The position numbers and the translations under genes were made by a program. A DNA stretch of 64,000 bases from Rallus limicola (lineage: Eukaryota; Chordata; Aves; Gruiformes; Rallidae): positions 67,188,783 through 67,252,782 of the forward strand of contig JAKCOZ010000002.1 of the NCBI GenBank assembly GCA_022605955.1. Reading direction: 5' to 3'. A model generated the notes under the pieces. It had not been told where the DNA came from. It did not search any database and saw nothing but the letters and a program-made list of their open reading frames with translations. Below are positions 60,706-64,000 of the stretch, piece after piece (position 1 is the first letter of the stretch; every line of letters starts with the position of its first letter).

Positions 60706-63160
60706 TTCTAGAAGCATATGCCTAAGAAAATTTCCTAAGTTACCCAGATGTAATGGTGGAAGAGAAGCCCAGTCTGGTGGTGATGAAATGGGGCGATACT
60801 TTGACGATGATGTTAAACTCTCGTGTTATTACCTTTGAGTTTTCCAGTTATTTGACTTGTAACAAGCTGTTGTGTCCAAGCAAAGCCGGAGAAGACCTGC
60901 TAGCAGTAAGACATGGAAATTACAGCCTAAATGTCCAAAATAGATTCACAAATCTGTTTTTTAAAGGAACCATTAGTTAATCTTTGTACTTTGTATTGCT
61001 TGCAGAGTTACTGATCTGCTTTTGACTGGGAAGCAGACTTGAAACCTGGCAAAGACACTGGACAAACACACGTAGACAGATGCCACAAGAATTTTTTTCT
61101 TTTTTAATTTCTTGCACTATTTGAGCTGCCAGCACTAAGGGCAGTGATGTCAGGTGCTGTGGGAACAGCAAACTCGGCTCACCTGGGCTAACTCATCTCA
61201 CCTGGGCTGGCTGCTTGGGCAGGTTACCTCTGGCCTGGCCAGAACCAGGACAGGCTCTTAACTTAAATGCATTTAAACTTTAAATATTTTATGTTACAAT
61301 AAGGATATTGTAACTTCGAGCCCATTCATGACATTCATGTTGGTGATGAAGGCAGGGATTTGAGTTCACCAGTTCTCAAGAACGCTGCCTGCTGCTGGTA
61401 TTTATCAGAGGGGTGAGTTGCAGTCTTCTGTGCCATGAAAACCTTACTATTACTGTACAAATAGTTTCTGATGTTAATTATGTGTAGGTTAAATGTGAAT
61501 CTCTTCATGCTCAAGATCCAGCCCCGTTATGGGCATATTCTGGGTAGGCTGAAATTCTTTGTGCCTACAGCAAACAACTTGGTAATTATGGAAGTACCAT
61601 AAATACATGATTGCAAACGAGAGCTTTCTTTCACCCCCATGACTGTATCTGAAGTTCTCCATCTGCTCCGCAGACTCGGGTATTTTTTCCAGTACTGATA
61701 CACTGCGAGGCACGTTGTGTCCTGTCACCCCCTGAGCTCGGCATGCCCGTGCCCTGGGAGCAGGGTGCACCCCCCTGGCTGCCTCCTCGGGCTGCTTTTA
61801 CAGGTTCACACAGCACCTTTTGTATCCAGCCTGTGCTGTGACTTGGTCTGTTTACCCCCTGACAGCCCTATAACCTCTCACCTGAGCATGAGTGTTGCTA
61901 CCTGAAGTTACTGACGAAGCTAAAGCAGCCTCAGCATCCCTGGGGCAGCCTCTGCAACAGTAGCACCATGCAGGGGAAGAAAAAAACTTGGTGTCAGCGT
62001 GATGTAACATTTACACCCACCCCAGCTGCAGCGGTTCTCATGCGGGGGCTCTGGAGAACCGCCAGTGACCAAACGCGTGAGGGTCCCGCGCGCACCGCAC
62101 GGTGGGGAGGGGTCAGCGCAGTGTAAAGCGGGTGAGCGGCAGAGGCTGGGGAGCTGCTGGGGTGCTGTGTAGCTGTTGTGTGCAGAAGGGCAGGGAAGGC
62201 AGGATGGAGGGAGAGCAGTGACTGTGCTGCTTGGAAGCCACGGTAAATACAAGAGGTTGTGTCTTTAAGAGCAGCTGCTAATGAAGCGAGGAACTGGAGG
62301 GAAGGAGAGTGTTTGGTTTGAATGAGCAGGTGACAACAGTGTCTGGAGCAGAACAGGTGGTAACGGTGTCTGGAGTGATCGGTGCCATCAGAAAGGTGCA
62401 AGATTCAGTGAGTTGTGCCTCACTAACAGTTTTCCCAGAGCTGCCAGCCAGCTTTCTGCCTGTTCCTCTGCAATGACATTCCCCTTCAAGGGACTACAGC
62501 AAGGACTCTGTGAACAGTAAAAGGGCCTGGGGCTATCTCTGGCATTGTGAAATAGTCACAGAAAAAAATAATGTTACCTGTTTGTTTAGAAGGAGTTATT
62601 GTATATCAAGCTATTGATGGGTCCAGTACAGCAGTTTTTTGCTGCTTCTGATTTGCCCCCCTGGATAACATTCCGAATTGGGTGTAGGATCCTTTTTATA
62701 GGGAACTGCAGTTAAGTGATAGTGTGTTGTCTTTTTTAAACCAACCCTACCCATGTCAACACACCAACAGACTACAGCTGATCCCCCACAGCAGCCAGAT
62801 CTCCATAACTGACCTCTCCTTTCCCACTTCTATCCTGTTGGTTTTAGAGGCAGCTTTCGTTACCCTCTGTGTCCAGCCAAGTTACACAGTAAATTCTGTC
62901 CAGTAATGGAACACTGCTGGGATTTAACTTACCTCACAAACCCTGGGAATTCACAGAACTTTAACCCACAAATGTGGTTCAGGGGGCAGAAGACAGGTAC
63001 CCATATTGTTTCACTCCACAGCCGAGTCCCGCAGGAAAACAACAGTAGCAACGTGGTGAGGTGTGTAATGCAGGCAAAGAGAAACAAAACTGCATACTGA
63101 AGGCAGATTCTAAGGGAAACTAGTATCTTAGGGCAAAAATTAGTGACAAAGTAAATATTA
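60706..63160. other. DCUN1D4 / LRRC66-like intergenic region
   Basis: About 2.4 kb with no recognisable gene. A GC-richer patch lies near 62030-62130. An imperfect 27-bp tandem pair lies at 62327-62380 (units CAGGTGACAACAGTGTCTGG and CAGGTGGTAACGGTGTCTGG, each followed by a few further bases). Open frames on the minus strand near 61994-62401 show no recognisable domains. Confidence 0.7.
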
Positions 63161-63175
63161 TCACTCTGTAAAAGC

Positions 63176-63181
63176 TTTATT
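63176..63181 (-). terminator. Poly(A) signal for the minus-strand terminal gene
   Basis: TTTATT on the plus strand is AATAAA on the minus strand. It lies about 375 nt beyond the stop codon at 63555 and is followed on the minus strand by U-rich sequence. It would give a short 3'UTR. Confidence 0.55.
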
Positions 63182-63554
63182 AACAGTTGTAACTACTGAG
63201 TAGTTTACTTCTTTCAGCATCCTAGAGTTGTTTTTCATAAACCCTGCTTTGGTTTGCAAGTACCTTTCTAAACACAAGGCCCTGGCTTCTGGCCTGAATC
63301 ATCCTTTGGAAGTACAGTGGGTTTAAACTAGCTGAATCCAGGCTTTATACGTCTCGTTATGTCTAGTTCTCTAACTTGGGTTGCTGAAGTTAAAGGCAGA
63401 TAGTTGTTTTGAGACGGGGAAAAACCCAAACCTACCAAAAAACCCAACCTGTGGTATTTAAGTTATTAAAGTCTACACCTTTCCTTTTACAACCTAATCA
63501 TTTTTGCACCTCCTGTGCGGTGTAAAAACCGTGGGAGCTCAGTATTGCACTTTC

Positions 63555-64000
63555 CTAACTATTGAAGTCTGTTCTTCTGCTTTGTAAAACTTTAGAAAAT
63601 CCATCAAATGCTCTTTTCTTCTTAACAAAATACTGCCCCTGTCCTAAATTGGGTTGACTTTTTTGGCTGAGCTTTTCACTTGACCTCTGGAGGTTGCCAG
63701 GTGTTGTAGAACAGTTCTCCAGCCCTGTCAATGTCTCACCCTCTGCCTCGCTGGAATCGCTGCTTTCAGAGATTGTATTTCCTGTTGTCTTTGGCTGGAG
63801 TGAGTGTGAACTATGTCGCCTGCTTTCACTGGAGAAGCCTTGTGGGACTGAGAAGGAGCATGTATCCTTGTCACTCTGACCCAGCTGGACATGATCTCCT
63901 GTGCTGAAGGCTGACTGTGTTTTCCCAGAGGAGTGACGATGCAGCAGATCTGCCGCAGCCATGTGAGACTGCCTTTCTTCGGGCAGCCCACAGTTCCCGG
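63555..64000 (-). CDS. LRRC66: Probable LRRC66, C-terminal end (partial)
   Basis: An open minus-strand frame enters from the right edge with no stop or splice site visible. It reads 148 codons to TAG at 63555-63557. The Met at 63962 is internal, because the frame stays open upstream of it (GNCGLPEERQSH precedes it). The peptide is polar and Ser-rich, with ESRRHSSHS and an acidic ESSDSSEAEGE stretch. It ends in a basic, ordered-looking KKKRAFDGFSKVLQSRRTDF. This resembles a cytoplasmic tail. In human and other vertebrates the gene after DCUN1D4, in convergent orientation, is LRRC66, a single-pass leucine-rich-repeat membrane protein. The assignment therefore rests mainly on synteny. The LRR and membrane parts would lie outside the window. 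Confidence 0.6.
   Translation of the reverse strand, partial: GNCGLPEERQSHMAAADLLHRHSSGKTQSAFSTGDHVQLGQSDKDTCSFSVPQGFSSESRRHSSHSLQPKTTGNTISESSDSSEAEGETLTGLENCSTTPGNLQRSSEKLSQKSQPNLGQGQYFVKKKRAFDGFSKVLQSRRTDFNS

Noticed and set aside
61165..61260. CACCTGGGCT-type short repeats and a CCAGAACCAGGACAG string resembling an LTR end
   Set aside because: The match is too short to assign to any LTR family and there is no partner end or target duplication.
61994..62401. 135-codon minus-strand open frame between DCUN1D4 and the LRRC66-like gene
   Set aside because: Low-complexity His/Ser/Pro/Ala composition, with overlapping frames in other phases and no splice or poly(A) context. Not supported as a gene.
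1..64000. Prokaryotic features (operons, CRISPR arrays, riboswitches, phage or plasmid genes)
   Set aside because: The window has spliced vertebrate genes, a CpG island and LINE/LTR repeats. No regularly spaced repeat array or bacterial-type gene cluster was seen.

Overview
The window is AT-rich vertebrate nuclear DNA with GT-AG introns and one strong CpG island. It is almost certainly avian. CR1 LINE 3' ends are the main recognisable repeats. There is also a solo LTR and an LTR fragment of types I recognise as abundant in neoavian birds. I did not recognise any mammalian SINE or LINE-1. A non-galliform, probably neoavian, bird is an inference from memory of these LTR families.

Three protein-coding genes are supported. 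(1) Bases 1-12300, plus strand, hold the 3' part of CWH43 (PGAP2IP). Eight exons (619-11342) encode about 306 C-terminal residues, and the 5' half lies to the left of the window. (2) Bases 18000-59345, plus strand, hold the complete DCUN1D4. The CpG-island promoter surrounds coding exon 1, whose ATG is at 18948. Eleven coding exons join in frame to a 292-residue protein ending at 55127. The 3'UTR is long, with three candidate poly(A) signals. (3) Bases 63160-64000, minus strand, hold the C-terminal end of a gene facing DCUN1D4. By synteny and composition it is most likely LRRC66. Only its last 148 codons and 3'UTR are inside the window.

Region by region: CWH43 exons and introns, 1-12300. Intergenic sequence with a CR1 tail, 12300-17940. 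CpG island with CCAAT boxes and two ZNF143-like motifs, 17940-20080. DCUN1D4 intron 1, holding a CR1 copy, a TG/TA microsatellite and a 35-base templated-looking duplication. Intron 3, with a 589-bp solo LTR flanked by 5-bp target-site duplications. Intron 8, with an LTR fragment bounded by a 14-bp inverted repeat. DCUN1D4 3'UTR, with a perfect 36-bp tandem duplication. A roughly 1-kb decayed CR1 at 59651-60705. Intergenic sequence, then the LRRC66-like terminal exon.

The genes do not form a pathway. CWH43 acts in GPI-anchor lipid remodelling and DCUN1D4 in cullin neddylation. The LRRC66-like product is a poorly characterised LRR membrane protein. I found no undescribed biological system. The most informative observations are genomic: direct CWH43-DCUN1D4 adjacency (as I recall, these genes flank the chromosome 4 centromere in human), the paired ZNF143-like sites, and several repair-type duplication footprints.
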